DNA from: a virus
Strand: one strand, 5' to 3'
DNA: 23,994 nucleotides
IMG/VR virus record: IMGVR_UViG_3300025872_000302
Span: 1 to 23,994 of that record
The notes below the pieces were generated by a model. It worked only from the letters and a program-made list of their open reading frames with translations. It ran no database searches and was not told where the DNA came from. Positions 23,287 to 23,994 of the stretch are shown piece by piece. The translations under genes were made by a program, and so were the position numbers. Position 1 is the stretch's first letter; each line of letters opens with the position of its first letter.

Positions 23287-23939
23287 TAGGGCTGCCCTGC
23301 CAACGTGTTCTCAGGCGAGCCGAGATTGCGATTAGAAGTGTCGGAGCGCCGTGCCCGCGTGTACTCGATATTCAGGACCGCCAGTTCCTCATCGGCAATG
23401 CCCTTCCAGATTTGGACCGCATTCGCGTTCTTGGTCCAGGCATTGGCGTACATCATGGCTGCCGCAAAGAAAGCCGAGTCCGCGCGCTCCGAAAAGTAGT
23501 TCGTGGGGAAGGCAGAACTCAGAATGGTGACTTGCGGTATGTACTCGATGAGGGCCGAAGCATTGGAGGGCGGCGTCGGCGCCAAGAAGATAGTGGCGTT
23601 GTCCTTGGGCGCATAGTATTTGGTGGGCGCGCACGAAGTGTAGTCAGGCCAATAGGCGGTGAGGAATTCGTTGTTCTGCTCTATGAGAGTGGACCAGCCG
23701 CCCGTCGCGCATACCTGAATGGACTTCAGCACGAGGAGGTCAGCAGGTAAGGACAGGGTGCGGGAGGAGGCGCTGACCGAGACGGTCGTGAAACGGAAGG
23801 TATTGATGGGATCGAGGCGCCGCTGGAGGTAGCCTTGGGCGCGTTCGATAATGGACGGCAAAGCGGAGACGAACTCGGCAGAGTCCTCTTCCATGTTGGC
23901 TTGGATGTCGGCGACAAGAGTGCTATAAGTGTAGCCCAT
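23286..23939 (-). CDS. Head-tail adaptor, SU10-like
   Basis: 217 aa. The N-terminus (YSTLVADIQANMEEDSAEFV, then LPSIIERAQGYLQRRLDPIN) and the later blocks (YWPDYTSCAPTKYYAPKDN, then ATIFLAPTPPSNASALIEYI, then FFAAAMMYANAWTKN) match the adaptor family that binds below the portal ring in short-tailed phages such as SU10 and, distantly, P22 gp4. It would join the portal to the tail hub encoded at 20245-22101. It starts by TAATG overlap with the partial gene upstream and ends by TAATG overlap with the zinc-ribbon gene. Confidence 0.8.
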   Translation of the reverse strand: MGYTYSTLVADIQANMEEDSAEFVSALPSIIERAQGYLQRRLDPINTFRFTTVSVSASSRTLSLPADLLVLKSIQVCATGGWSTLIEQNNEFLTAYWPDYTSCAPTKYYAPKDNATIFLAPTPPSNASALIEYIPQVTILSSAFPTNYFSERADSAFFAAAMMYANAWTKNANAVQIWKGIADEELAVLNIEYTRARRSDTSNRNLGSPENTLAGQP

Positions 23940-23994
23940 TAGCGGCGTCCAATCTTAATGCGGATGTTGCCGCGTTCACGGTCTTCGCGCATCG
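23939..23994 (-). CDS. C-terminal fragment of an upstream late gene
   Basis: The last bases of the window on the minus strand read as MREDRERGNIRIKIGRR and a TAA that overlaps the adaptor start (TAATG). The basic end is too short to identify. The gene continues outside the window; from its place before the adaptor it is probably a capsid-region or head protein. Confidence 0.5.
   Translation of the reverse strand, partial: MREDRERGNIRIKIGRR

Noticed and set aside
1-23994. tRNA, CRISPR array, IS element, integrase, attachment site or diversity-generating retroelement
   Set aside because: None was found on reading both strands; coding density leaves no gap longer than about 45 bases.

Overview
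The window looks like part of a double-stranded DNA tailed phage, or an integrated or environmental copy of one. It is GC-rich (roughly 55-60% by eye), almost fully coding, and has many stop/start overlaps of the TAATG or ATGA type. No host gene, tRNA, IS element, CRISPR array or integrase was seen. The structural genes fit a short-tailed (podovirus-like) virion: an SU10-type head-tail adaptor, a P22 gp10-like tail hub protein, a tail-fibre-like protein, helical internal proteins and one very large candidate ejection protein. No tape measure, tail tube or sheath gene is visible. The host cannot be named; sigma70-like promoters suggest a bacterium whose RNA polymerase the phage uses.

Left arm (1-5942, plus strand). 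A partial small membrane protein is followed by a dATP/dGTP diphosphohydrolase-like protein and a calcineurin-like metallophosphoesterase. A strong sigma70-like promoter at 1226-1254 then leads into small, basic phage-only proteins (DUF6321-like and DUF6496-like), a 3TM-type holin candidate and a GH24 lysozyme. After the lysozyme comes a run of very basic, low-complexity proteins full of a short x-[KEQ]-G-G-x-[VIT] motif (404, 186 and 50 aa), then a DUF5872-like 60 aa protein, an AT-rich endonuclease VII-like gene and an 83 aa basic protein. Two genes (56 and 50 aa) are under 60 codons and are translated by hand here.

Right arm (23994-5939, minus strand). From right to left: the tail end of an unknown gene, the head-tail adaptor, a four-cysteine protein, a membrane-anchored coiled-coil protein, a tail-fibre-like protein, the tail hub, a 92 aa protein, an 869 aa protein with RTX-type nonapeptides and three DUF4214 repeats, two helical candidate internal virion proteins (316 and 299 aa), a 2183 aa polyvalent/ejection protein with a zinc metallopeptidase motif, and two glycan-modifying proteins behind their own promoter. 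The second of these appears to be a three-domain fusion: glycosyltransferase, methyltransferase and MptE/Maf-like.

The two arms converge at 5939-5942, where both stop codons share one CTAG, leaving no space for a terminator. The working picture is a lysis/accessory arm and a late virion arm, with a glycosyltransferase module at the end of the late arm. The least explained parts are the GG-motif protein cluster, the tri-domain glycan protein, the RTX/DUF4214 virion protein and the giant metallopeptidase-bearing protein. Family names are recalled from memory; no database search was run.
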